The notes under the pieces were generated by a model, which ran no database searches, was not told the DNA's origin, and saw only the letters and a list, made by a program, of their open reading frames with translations. From positions 1 through 6,798 of the forward strand of contig CABVAO010000073.1 of NCBI GenBank assembly GCA_902496335.1: a stretch of DNA of 6,798 bases, read 5' to 3'. Positions 1 to 5,866 of this stretch are shown in pieces (position 1 is the first letter of the stretch; each line of letters begins with the position of its first letter). This DNA is from an uncultured Collinsella sp. (GTDB lineage Bacteria > Actinomycetota > Coriobacteriia > Coriobacteriales > Coriobacteriaceae). The translations under genes and the position numbers were made by a program.

Positions 1-2
1 TC

Positions 3-341
3 ATTGCCGTCGGCATGTTTTTTGGACTGCGTCGTATTGCCGCTTCGACACACGGAAAGAGCTGCTGCAGCGATGGCGCGAGCGGTAAGAAGGCCAAGAA
101 GGTAGTGGTTGCGGATACCGATCCGTCCCACTACCCCTATAGCGATGAGTTGCTCATCGGCGGCATGAGCTGCGATGGCTGCGCTCAGAATGTGGCCAAT
201 GCCCTCAATGCGCTGAATGGTGTGTGGGCAACGGTGACGTATGCGGACCACACAGCGCGCGTGCGCTCCAAGCGGCCGATCGATCGCGGTGTCCTTGAGG
301 CTGCCGTGAGAGATGCGGGTTACTACGTCATGACGCTGTAG
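3..341 (+). CDS. Heavy-metal-associated (HMA) domain protein, N-terminus outside window
   Basis: Probable small metal-binding protein carrying soft metal ions such as copper, perhaps anchored in the membrane. The frame is open to the left edge, and the first ATG (15) has no purine-rich ribosome binding site in front of it, so I treat the gene as 5'-partial. Counting from that ATG, 108 residues are visible. There is a hydrophobic stretch (IAVGMFFGL), a CC pair at residues 17-18, a Lys-rich linker at 25-29 and a single HMA domain at about 45-108 with the binding motif MSCDGC (Cys53, Cys56). Small proteins with one membrane helix, a Cys pair and an HMA domain are common in Gram-positive bacteria, often near copper-transporting P-type ATPases. 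Such a neighbour would lie upstream, out of view. The gene converges on the yolD-like gene with only 26 bases between the two stop codons. The HMA fold is clear; the metal and the membrane anchor are inferred. Confidence 0.85.
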   Translation: MAVGMFFGLRRIAASTHGKSCCSDGASGKKAKKVVVADTDPSHYPYSDELLIGGMSCDGCAQNVANALNALNGVWATVTYADHTARVRSKRPIDRGVLEAAVRDAGYYVMTL

Positions 342-367
342 GCCTTGCCTTGGATGCGCGTCCTTGT

Positions 368-793
368 CTAGGCTCGTCCGCGTAGCTCGATGTCCTGGAT
401 GTCGTCGAAGTCGATGGCGATATCTTTGAGCTTGAGGAGTTTGAAAGCAGGGAGCGCCTCGTCGAGGATGCCGGTGCGGCTGCGATAGCCGTATGTATCG
501 TAATAGGTGACACGAACCAAGTCGCCACGCTTGAGGCCCTCGAGCTTTTTCGAAAGTTCGAGGGCTTTTTCTTCTGTGAGTTCGCATTTTGGCTCGGCGG
601 TGATCTCTTGTTTACGCACGAGCTCGTAGTATCCCGTGAGGGCGGCAAAGGGCATAAACTGCGCGGCACGGCCGGCACGGACGGTGCCGTTGGCGGTGAG
701 CTTTGGGTCGGCGGAGCGACGTCTTCCCTCGGGGTCCGCTAGGCGTTCAAAAGGTGTCGGTGGCCGCATCGGCTGTTGTTGGGACTTAGGCAC
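368..793 (-). CDS. YolD-like family protein, partner of the Y-family polymerase
   Basis: Protein of 141 residues resembling YolD-like proteins, which are repeatedly encoded directly after UvrX/UmuC-type polymerases in Gram-positive bacteria. They are thought to take part in SOS mutagenesis, perhaps as a UmuD-like accessory, but the mechanism is not established. The recognisable part is RAAQFMPFAALTGYYELVRK at residues 43-62, followed by a charged helix and a beta-rich C-terminal half (GDLVRVTYYDTYGYRSRTG). I chose the GTG start at 793-791 because a perfect GGAGG lies five bases before it. A TTG four codons upstream (805) would give 145 residues but overlaps that ribosome binding site. The start lies inside the polymerase gene, overlapping its end by 8 bases, so translation is probably coupled. 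No SOS signal of its own is needed, since the LexA boxes in front of the polymerase would control both genes. Family membership is confident; the biochemical role is not. Confidence 0.85.
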   Translation of the reverse strand: MPKSQQQPMRPPTPFERLADPEGRRRSADPKLTANGTVRAGRAAQFMPFAALTGYYELVRKQEITAEPKCELTEEKALELSKKLEGLKRGDLVRVTYYDTYGYRSRTGILDEALPAFKLLKLKDIAIDFDDIQDIELRGRA

Positions 794-2291
794 GATGTCC
801 TCCAACTTGTTCGTTGCGTTCGCGCGCGGTGGCGCCGGCGGTAAAGCTTAATCCCTTGACGAGCGCGTTCTTGCCGTACTTGCCTTTCACGGCCAGGACG
901 GCGCGCGCCAGGTCGCGCTCGCGCTCATCGGCCTCGATATCGCTGAACAGATCGATGGTGGCAAATTCCTCGGGCATGAGGTTGCCAAATCCCAGGTTGA
1001 TGCGCTTGACCGGTCGTTTGGGATCGACAGTCTGCGCCCAGAGCTCATCGAAATAGCCCATGATCTTCTTAAACGAATTGGTACGCTCGGGCAGCTTTCG
1101 CGAGGCGTTAGAGTGCGCAAAGAGTGCGGCATAGCCACCGCGCGGTTTGCCGCCATGCTCTCCCACAAAGATGCCATCGATTGCCTGCGCCTCGCGCACC
1201 AGGCGGCGCCGTTCGCCATCTCGCTGGACGGGCTTGGGCGCACGGGGCGCGAGCTCGGGGCCGGCGGTTGCGGTGGGTTCGATACTCGATGTGCTCGAGC
1301 GCAGGTGCCCGCATCCGTCCACATACTGCGCTGTACCGCTGGCGTCGAGGCGGCGTATGTCGGCGCGTTCGCTCGCGTAGCCCACAAAGAGCGAGATGCT
1401 GTCGCAGACCACGTGCTTATCGACCAAGTCTAAAACGGCGTTGTCGACCATCTCGCGTAAGACGGTGTAGGCTTGCTCGTAGGCATAGCCCTTCGAGAGC
1501 ACCTGTCCTGTGGTGGTTGAGGTTGCCTGCGGGCGATAGGCTTGGATATCGGCGATGGTCGTTGGCTCGCGCCCGAAGGCGTGGTCGATGAGATATTCGG
1601 CATTGACGCCGAGTTCGTCGTAAAGCAGGTTTTCGTCGAGCGCCGCGACGCCCATCAGATCGTAGACGCCGTATTTTTCGAGTCGGGCTGCCACGCCGGG
1701 GCCGATGCCCCAGATATCGGTGATGGGACGATGGGGCCAGATTTCCTTGCGAAAGGTCTCGTCGTCGAGTATGCCGATGCGGCTGGGTACGTGCTTGGCG
1801 GTGATATCGAGCGCTACCTTGGCCTGGAATAGGTTGGGGCCGATGCCGACCGTCGCCGTGATGCCGGTGCGCGCCAAGACCTCGTCGCGCAGCGTGCAAG
1901 CGAACCCTTCCGCATCGGTGTGATAAAGGTCCAGATAGGGCGTCACGTCGATAAAGCACTCATCGATGGAGTAGACGTGCACGTCCTGGGGGCTGACGTA
2001 TTCCAGATAGATACCGTAGATCTGCGCCGATACCTCCATATAGTGCTGCATGCGCGGTACGGCTTTGATGTAGTCGATGCCGTTGGGAATTTCGAACAAG
2101 CGGCAGCGGTTGTGGATGCCGAGGTCCTTCATCGCCTGCGTGATGGCCAAGCAGATTGTCGTGCGGCCGCGAGACTCATCGGCCACGACCAAGTTGGTGG
2201 TAAGAGGATCGAGCCCACGGTCGACACACTCGACGCTGGCGTAAAACGTCTTAAGGTCGATACAGATGTACGTACGCCGACCGTGTTCCAC
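786..2291 (-). CDS. Y-family translesion DNA polymerase (UvrX/UmuC type)
   Basis: Error-prone polymerase that copies damaged template DNA in the cytoplasm. The 501 residues carry the palm motif IDLKTFYASVE (metal-binding Asp12, likely steric-gate Tyr17), the second catalytic motif YSIDECF (Asp110, Glu111) and a helix-hairpin-helix at about 191-209 (DIWGIGPGVAARLEKYGV). The little-finger region begins near residue 255. A clamp-binding-like segment, TIDLF, lies at 445-449, and the tail GATARERNEQVGGHRA is typical of the UvrX-like branch. As in UmuC and UvrX, the second Asp of the classic DinB DxD motif is absent (Lys14 in its place). Residues 331-385 are a Pro/Ala/Ser- and charge-rich insertion in the little finger. 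I prefer the GTG at 2291, preceded by GAGGAGG at suitable spacing, to an in-frame GTG at 2312 that lies upstream of that ribosome binding site. LexA boxes in front indicate SOS control. The polymerase class is secure; dinB is not the right symbol. Confidence 0.93.
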   Translation of the reverse strand: MEHGRRTYICIDLKTFYASVECVDRGLDPLTTNLVVADESRGRTTICLAITQAMKDLGIHNRCRLFEIPNGIDYIKAVPRMQHYMEVSAQIYGIYLEYVSPQDVHVYSIDECFIDVTPYLDLYHTDAEGFACTLRDEVLARTGITATVGIGPNLFQAKVALDITAKHVPSRIGILDDETFRKEIWPHRPITDIWGIGPGVAARLEKYGVYDLMGVAALDENLLYDELGVNAEYLIDHAFGREPTTIADIQAYRPQATSTTTGQVLSKGYAYEQAYTVLREMVDNAVLDLVDKHVVCDSISLFVGYASERADIRRLDASGTAQYVDGCGHLRSSTSSIEPTATAGPELAPRAPKPVQRDGERRRLVREAQAIDGIFVGEHGGKPRGGYAALFAHSNASRKLPERTNSFKKIMGYFDELWAQTVDPKRPVKRINLGFGNLMPEEFATIDLFSDIEADERERDLARAVLAVKGKYGKNALVKGLSFTAGATARERNEQVGGHRA

Positions 2292-2305
2292 CGGGCCCTC
2301 CTCAT

Positions 2306-2319
2306 CAAACACATGTTCA
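2306..2319 (-). promoter_or_regulatory. Second, weaker LexA-like box
   Basis: On the minus strand this reads TGAACATGTGTTTG. It matches the Gram-positive SOS-box pattern CGAACNNNNGTTCG at 8 of its 10 defined bases (first C to T, C to T in the right half). It lies between the near-consensus box and the ribosome binding site of the polymerase. The shared string ACATGTTC occurs at 2311-2318 and 2328-2335, exactly 17 bases apart. It may be a co-operative low-affinity operator or a chance partial match. Confidence 0.5.
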
Positions 2320-2339
2320 TATCGAATACATGTTCGATA
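2320..2339 (-). promoter_or_regulatory. LexA (SOS) box in front of the polymerase/yolD operon
   Basis: The plus strand reads TATCGAATACATGTTCGATA, with perfect 7-base inverted arms (TATCGAA/TTCGATA). The core CGAATACATGTTCG differs from the Gram-positive/actinobacterial LexA consensus CGAACNNNNGTTCG at a single base. The box overlaps the downstream edge of the -10 element, so bound LexA should block initiation until RecA-stimulated cleavage. It is the clearest regulatory signal in the window. Confidence 0.88.
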
Positions 2340-2345
2340 ATACCA
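2337..2345 (-). promoter_or_regulatory. Extended -10 promoter element of the polymerase operon
   Basis: The minus strand reads TGGTATTAT, an extended -10 element (TGN followed by TATTAT, one mismatch from TATAAT). I see no good -35 hexamer at 16-18 bases upstream, which extended -10 promoters tolerate. Its overlap with the LexA box supports the call. The start site would lie within or next to the operator, about 40 bases before the GTG start codon. Confidence 0.55.
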
Positions 2346-2346
2346 G

Positions 2347-2398
2347 ACCTGCCAAAAAGGAGCAGGTTTATTTTGCTCGGTAAATCGTTTGGCCTATC
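2347..2398 (-). repeat. Dispersed intergenic repeat, copy A
   Basis: Minus-strand segment of 52 bases that aligns without gaps to copy B at 3779-3830, with about 40 identical positions. The shared core is AAAATAAACCTG, then four variable bases, then TTTTTGG. It is part of a larger imperfect inverted repeat: 2347-2369 pairs with 2405-2426, apart from one single-base gap and a few mismatches, across a spacer of about 35 bases. It sits upstream of the SOS promoter and of the PAP2 gene. The form resembles REP-type elements moved by Y1 (IS200-like) transposases, but none is encoded here, so the origin is inferred. Confidence 0.65.
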
Positions 2399-2404
2399 TA
2401 AAAG

Positions 2405-2426
2405 AAACCCGTCCTTTTTGGTAGGT
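2405..2426 (-). repeat. Second arm of the inverted repeat around copy A
   Basis: The plus strand contains the block TCCTTTTTGGTAGGT. It mirrors the CTGCCAAAAAGG block at 2349-2360, so the region can fold into a long imperfect stem. Copy B lacks this arm. No gene is encoded between 2340 and 2487. Besides the promoter and repeat elements, I see no further convincing signal there, including no clear promoter for the PAP2 gene. Confidence 0.5.
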
Positions 2427-2487
2427 TTACGGGGCGCTTACGCTAGGTCGTTAACCTTGATGTGATGGATACGCTGAAGGGATATGG

Positions 2488-3111
2488 ATGACCGCCGATA
2501 TGGGTGATCTTGCGCTTTTGGTACTGGCCGTGCTGTGTCTTGCAGTCTTTGCTTGCCTGCTGGTTAAGGTGCTTAAGCGACAGGCCATGAGAATCGACAG
2601 GTTGGGCTACGCGCTTTTCGTTGAGAAGCTTCGTTCGCCGGCGTTGACGGTTGCGATGAAATCCGTTTCGAACATGGCATCGCTACCGGTTGTCGTGGGC
2701 GTGCTGGTCGCCACGTTTATATGGGCGCCCTGTCGGATTCAGGTTATGTGCGCCGCTGTCAATGTCGGCGTCATCAGTGCCATCGATCAGCTCCTTAAGG
2801 TGTTGGTGCGCCGCCCTCGCCCCCAAGGATATCGGCTTGTGGAGGCTCCGGGACTCAGTTTTCCCTCGGGCCATTCGATGGCTGCTATGGCGTTTTACGG
2901 ATATGGCATATGGCTCGTGCAGGGAGGAGCCGGCGGCCTTTCGTCTAACGTGTTTGCCGTGATGGCGCTTGCGTGCGTCATTCTCGCTGTTGGTGTCAGT
3001 CGCATTTATCTGGGGGTGCACTACGCTTCTGATGTACTGGGTGGATTTTGCCTGGCGCTAGCTTGGCTCATCTTATTTGTGCGCCTGGTGCCTCCGTTTA
3101 TCGCGGCATAG
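2488..3111 (+). CDS. PAP2-family membrane phosphatase
   Basis: Integral membrane phosphatase of 207 residues with all three motifs of the PAP2 (type 2 phosphatidic acid phosphatase) superfamily. These are KX6RP at Lys104-Arg111-Pro112 (KVLVRRPRP), PSGH at 126-129 and SRX5HX3D at Ser171-Arg172-His178-Asp182 (SRIYLGVHYASD). His129 and His178 would be the catalytic pair. Hydrophobic segments at about 6-25, 66-82, 85-102, 133-146, 154-172 and 184-202 fit the usual six-helix layout with the active site on the outer face. Likely substrates are undecaprenyl diphosphate or phosphatidylglycerol phosphate; sequence alone does not decide between them. The ATG is preceded by GAAGGGA with five bases between. 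A later ATG (2500) lacks such a site. The gene diverges from the SOS operon and probably stands alone, with 138 bases to the next gene. Confidence 0.92.
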   Translation: MTADMGDLALLVLAVLCLAVFACLLVKVLKRQAMRIDRLGYALFVEKLRSPALTVAMKSVSNMASLPVVVGVLVATFIWAPCRIQVMCAAVNVGVISAIDQLLKVLVRRPRPQGYRLVEAPGLSFPSGHSMAAMAFYGYGIWLVQGGAGGLSSNVFAVMALACVILAVGVSRIYLGVHYASDVLGGFCLALAWLILFVRLVPPFIAA

Positions 3112-3249
3112 CCATCTGTGCGTCCCGTTTTGATTGATTCGGGTTTTAACGCAGCCCTAAAGAGCACGAAACAGCTCGGAAAACCTTGCTTCGTAGCATG
3201 AGCCTAACGATCTGTTTCACCTTAAAAGCATGGAAGGGTTGTGGGGTAG

Positions 3250-3774
3250 ATGGTCAACTATGGGTTTGGTATGCCAACGCGCCTTGTCGCGGATGGCGAC
3301 GTGGCACGTTGGTGCGGGCGCCTGGTCGCCCACTACGGCGGCACCAAGGCACTGGTAGTGCTGGGCGGCGACAAGCATACGCGCGACGAGCTCGTTGCGG
3401 CGGCGCTTGGGTCGCTTGACCGGGCATTGTTGGAGCGCGCGCTGTTCCGTTGTGGCTCGGTTGAGGGCGAGGGGGGAGACGAGCTGGTCGAAGAGGCTGT
3501 TGCCTTGGCCACCGACGAGGGCGTCGACTTTGTGCTTGCGATTGGGGATGCCGACACGGCTGGATTTGCGCGCGAGGTTGCCCGTCGTATGGCGGTGCTC
3601 GATTCTGGCGAGGACGGTTTTGTTCCCCATGGCTGCATTGTCTCGGAGGGAAAGGTGCCTGCGGCTGTGGGTAGAGGCGAAGTGCCCGTCTTTGCCATTA
3701 TCGCGCCTGAGCTCCTGGATGGCATTGGCTCTCCCTTGCGCGAGTTGCTCGCCAGTGTGTGCGCCGCCGCATAG
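3250..3774 (+). CDS. Truncated iron-containing alcohol dehydrogenase-like protein (N-terminal domain only)
   Basis: The 174 residues resemble only the N-terminal nucleotide-binding half of iron-dependent (type III) alcohol dehydrogenases, which usually have about 380-400 residues. Points of similarity are the start NYGFGMPTRLV (family: N-[FY]-x-x-x-x-P-T-[RK]), the strand KALVVLGGD and EEGVDFVLAIG-like residues 89-99. Where the family has GGGSVIDxAK this protein has GDADTAGFAR (99-108), so the NAD(P)-binding loop is lost. The region equivalent to the conserved TLPATGSE is replaced by FAIIAPELLDGIGS. The helical C-terminal domain with the Asp and His metal ligands is absent. I therefore doubt dehydrogenase activity; it may be a decaying paralogue or a repurposed single-domain protein. 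The ATG has GTGGGG three bases before it, a weak site, but the next ATG would remove the family N-terminus. The dispersed repeat begins four bases after the stop codon. Homology is moderately sure; function is unknown. Confidence 0.7.
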   Translation: MVNYGFGMPTRLVADGDVARWCGRLVAHYGGTKALVVLGGDKHTRDELVAAALGSLDRALLERALFRCGSVEGEGGDELVEEAVALATDEGVDFVLAIGDADTAGFAREVARRMAVLDSGEDGFVPHGCIVSEGKVPAAVGRGEVPVFAIIAPELLDGIGSPLRELLASVCAAA

Positions 3775-3778
3775 TTTT

Positions 3779-3830
3779 GATAGGTAAAGCGTTTGACCTG
3801 CCAAAATAAACCTGTCCCTTTTTGGTCGGT
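3779..3830 (+). repeat. Dispersed intergenic repeat, copy B
   Basis: Plus-strand segment starting GATAGG and ending TTTTTGGTCGGT, aligned without gaps to copy A in the opposite orientation. ACCTGCCAAAA (3795-3805) and TTTTGGTCGGT (3820-3830) can pair at 9 of 11 positions around the loop TAAACCTGTCCCTT, so the RNA or single-stranded DNA could form a hairpin. Copy A can form a similar one. Similarity may extend left through the TTTT that follows the stop codon of the dehydrogenase-like gene. This could also act as a weak terminator, but no U-run follows the stem. Confidence 0.65.
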
Positions 3831-3860
3831 CGCCGTTTGGGGGCGGATTGATAACGCTCG

Positions 3861-3889
3861 CTGATTACGGTCTTGACCTGAGCTAGAAT
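3861..3889 (+). promoter_or_regulatory. Probable promoter of pgi
   Basis: TAGAAT at 3884-3889 matches the -10 consensus at 5 of 6 bases. The segment CTGATT 17 bases upstream is only a half match to a -35 box. Transcription would begin near 3896 and give a leader of about 53 bases. A better-looking TTGACC at 3873-3878 is too close to this -10 to serve as its -35. Confidence 0.45.
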
Positions 3890-3906
3890 AGTGGCATCTG
3901 AATGTC

Positions 3907-3930
3907 CGGGCGCATGGGGACACGCGCCCG
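3907..3930 (+). promoter_or_regulatory. Hairpin in the pgi leader
   Basis: CGGGCGC (3907-3913) and GCGCCCG (3924-3930) form a perfect 7-base-pair GC stem with a 10-base loop, ending 7 bases before the AGGAGG ribosome binding site (3938-3943). No U-run follows, so it is not an intrinsic terminator. It could stabilise the 5' end of the message or affect ribosome loading. GTCC (3904-3907) could instead pair with GGAC (3918-3921), which would exclude the main stem. Confidence 0.5.
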
Positions 3931-3948
3931 TATGCTGAGGAGGACTTT

Positions 3949-5643
3949 ATGGCAACTGTTGCCGCACCTATCGACGCCACGTCGACCGCCGCTTGGAAGG
4001 CGCTCGAGGCTCATCAGGAGAAGCTCGAGGCCGAGGGTATCGACCTCAAGGCCTGGTTCGCCGCCGATCCCGAGCGCGTGAACAAGCTGAGCTTTGACGC
4101 CGGTGACCTGCATTTCGATCTATCCAAGAACCTGGTGACCGACGAGACCGTTAAGCTGCTGTGCGATTTGGCCCGCGAGGTTAAGCTTGAGGAGCGCCGC
4201 GAAGCCATGTTCTCCGGCGAGCACATCAACACTACCGAGGACCGCGCCGTGCTGCACACCGCGCTGCGCCGCCCGGCGAGCGAGAAGGGCCAGCTCATCG
4301 TTGACGGCCAGGATGTTGTCGCCGACGTGCACGAGGTCCTCGACCGTATGTATGCCTTTGCCGAGCGCGTGCGCTCCGGTGAGTGGAAGGGCGTTACCGG
4401 CAAGAAGATCGAGCACCTGGTGTCCATCGGCATCGGCGGCTCCGATCTGGGCCCGGTCATGGCCTACGAGGCCCTGCGTCCCTACGCCGACGCCGGCATC
4501 GACTGCCGCTACATTTCCAACATCGATCCCAACGACCAGGCCGAGAAGCTCAAGGGCCTGGATCCCGAGACCACGCTCGTGATCATCGTCTCCAAGACCT
4601 TTACCACGCTCGAGACGCTTACCAACGCTCGCGAGGTCAAGACTTGGATGCTCGAGCAGCTCAAGGCCCAGGGCGCCATCGACGGCTCCGATGAGCAGAA
4701 CGCCGAGGCCGTGACAAAGCACTTCGTCGCCGTTTCCACCGCACTCGAGAAGGTTGAGGCCTTCGGTATTGACCCCGCCAACGCCTTCGGCTTCTGGAAC
4801 TGGGTCGGCGGCCGCTACTCCGTTGACTCCGCCGTGGGCCTGTCCCTGATCGTCGTGCTCGGCCCCGAGCGTTTCCAGCAGTTCCTCGAGGGCTTCCACG
4901 CCATCGACGAGTACTTCTGCAACACTCCGCTCGAGCAGAACGCCGTTGCGCTGATGGGCCTGCTCAATGTCTGGTACGTCAACTTCTTTGGCTCCAAGAG
5001 CCATGCCGTGCTGCCGTACTGCCAGTACCTGCATCGCTTCCCGGCTTACCTGCAGCAGCTCACCATGGAGTCCAACGGCAAGCATGTCCGTTGGGACGGC
5101 AGCGCCGTGACCTCCGATACCGGTGAGATCTACTGGGGCGAGCCCGGCACCAACGGCCAACACGCGTTCTATCAGCTGCTGCATCAGGGCACCGTGGTGG
5201 TTCCGGCCGACTTTATCGCCTTCGCCAACACTGCTAACCCGGCGACCGACGGTGGCCAGGACGTCCATGAGCTGTTCCTGGGCAACTTCCTCGCTCAGAC
5301 CAAGGCGCTTGCCTTTGGTAAGACGGCTGACGAGGTCCGTGCCGAGGGCACGCCCGAGCAGATCGTCCCGGCCCGTTGCTTTGAGGGCAATCGCCCGACG
5401 ACCTCGATCTTCGGCGACACGCTGACCCCGTTCGCACTCGGCGAGCTCATCGCCCTGTACGAGCACATCACGTTTGTCGAGGGCACGGTCTGGGGCATCG
5501 ACTCCTACGACCAGTGGGGCGTCGAGCTGGGCAAGCAGCTTGCCAAGCAGATTACCCCGGCCTTCCACGACGACGCCGCCAAGGCCGAGCAGGACGCTTC
5601 GACCCAGGCGCTCATCGAGTTCTACCGCGCTCACCGTAAGTAG
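3949..5643 (+). CDS. pgi: Glucose-6-phosphate isomerase
   Basis: Cytoplasmic enzyme interconverting glucose-6-phosphate and fructose-6-phosphate in glycolysis and gluconeogenesis. At 564 residues it is the long (E. coli-like, about 550 residues) form. Visible landmarks are SIGIGGSDLGP (159-169) and the phosphate-binding SKT at 215-217. The first family signature is FWNWVGGRYSVDSAVG (Arg289), and MESNGK carries the catalytic base Glu374. GTNGQHAFYQLLHQG carries the ring-opening His405, and the second signature VWGIDSYDQWGVELGK carries Lys529. All expected catalytic residues are present. AGGAGG lies five bases before the ATG. Codons are strongly biased to C- and G-ending forms, more than in the neighbours, as expected for a highly expressed gene. 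It has its own probable promoter, a leader hairpin and a strong terminator, so it is most likely transcribed alone. Confidence 0.98.
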   Translation: MATVAAPIDATSTAAWKALEAHQEKLEAEGIDLKAWFAADPERVNKLSFDAGDLHFDLSKNLVTDETVKLLCDLAREVKLEERREAMFSGEHINTTEDRAVLHTALRRPASEKGQLIVDGQDVVADVHEVLDRMYAFAERVRSGEWKGVTGKKIEHLVSIGIGGSDLGPVMAYEALRPYADAGIDCRYISNIDPNDQAEKLKGLDPETTLVIIVSKTFTTLETLTNAREVKTWMLEQLKAQGAIDGSDEQNAEAVTKHFVAVSTALEKVEAFGIDPANAFGFWNWVGGRYSVDSAVGLSLIVVLGPERFQQFLEGFHAIDEYFCNTPLEQNAVALMGLLNVWYVNFFGSKSHAVLPYCQYLHRFPAYLQQLTMESNGKHVRWDGSAVTSDTGEIYWGEPGTNGQHAFYQLLHQGTVVVPADFIAFANTANPATDGGQDVHELFLGNFLAQTKALAFGKTADEVRAEGTPEQIVPARCFEGNRPTTSIFGDTLTPFALGELIALYEHITFVEGTVWGIDSYDQWGVELGKQLAKQITPAFHDDAAKAEQDASTQALIEFYRAHRK

Positions 5644-5671
5644 TCTTTACGGCCGATTTGGCTTATGACTG

Positions 5672-5714
5672 AAAGGGGCCCGTATCCGTTGGGATGCGGG
5701 CCCCTTTGCTATTT
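5672..5714 (+). terminator. Intrinsic terminator after pgi
   Basis: The arms 5672-5687 (AAAGGGGCCCGTATCC) and 5692-5707 (GGATGCGGGCCCCTTT) pair over 16 positions with one T-G wobble and a four-base loop (GTTG). The stem ends in TTTGCTATTT, and its A-rich and T-rich ends make it plausible in both directions. It begins 28 bases after the pgi stop codon. Confidence 0.92.
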
Positions 5715-5866
5715 GAATGGGCATGAGGGTGTATTGAGGGGGGGTGCCTGGCTGTCGGCATCCGCATGCGGCGCCATTCGCTTTCCGTAGATATACTTCT
5801 ACAGCTAATTTCATACCGCTTGCCGGAATGCGGACGCTGTCCTTGCGTATCGGGCGTACATTGAAC
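5715..5866 (+). other. Intergenic region with small palindromes and a G7 run
   Basis: This is the first part of the gap between the pgi terminator and the aldolase gene. It holds a run of seven G (5738-5744), a possible hairpin GGGTGCC (5742-5748) with GGCATCC (5757-5763), the perfect palindrome CCGCATGCGG (5762-5771) and the short inverted repeat GTAGA/TCTAC (5787-5791/5798-5802). I could not settle on a promoter, and I see no credible gene. Minus-strand reading frames here run through the terminator. Confidence 0.4.

Noticed and set aside
1124..1591. Arg-rich plus-strand frames opposite the polymerase
   Set aside because: Composition is extreme in Arg/Ala/Pro, there is no ribosome binding site, and the opposite strand encodes a well-conserved polymerase.
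1920..2465. Plus-strand frame of 181 codons running through the polymerase start and the intergenic repeat
   Set aside because: It is antisense to the conserved catalytic part of the polymerase, has no good ribosome binding site and crosses the promoter and repeat.
3124..3147. Possible terminator after the PAP2 gene (CCCG/CGGG followed by TTTT)
   Set aside because: A four-base-pair stem with a 12-base loop is too weak to call.
3873..3889. TTGACC and TAGAAT as one promoter before pgi
   Set aside because: The two hexamers are only five bases apart, far below the 16-18 bases needed.
3217..3980. Minus-strand frames opposite the dehydrogenase-like gene
   Set aside because: They have no recognisable domain and no ribosome binding site, and they read through copy B of the repeat and the pgi leader.
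4120..5634. Long minus-strand open frame (504 codons) opposite pgi
   Set aside because: It lies entirely antisense to an unmistakable pgi gene. Such frames arise from strong C/G-ending codon bias, and the product is a low-complexity Val/Gly/Leu-rich string with no motif.
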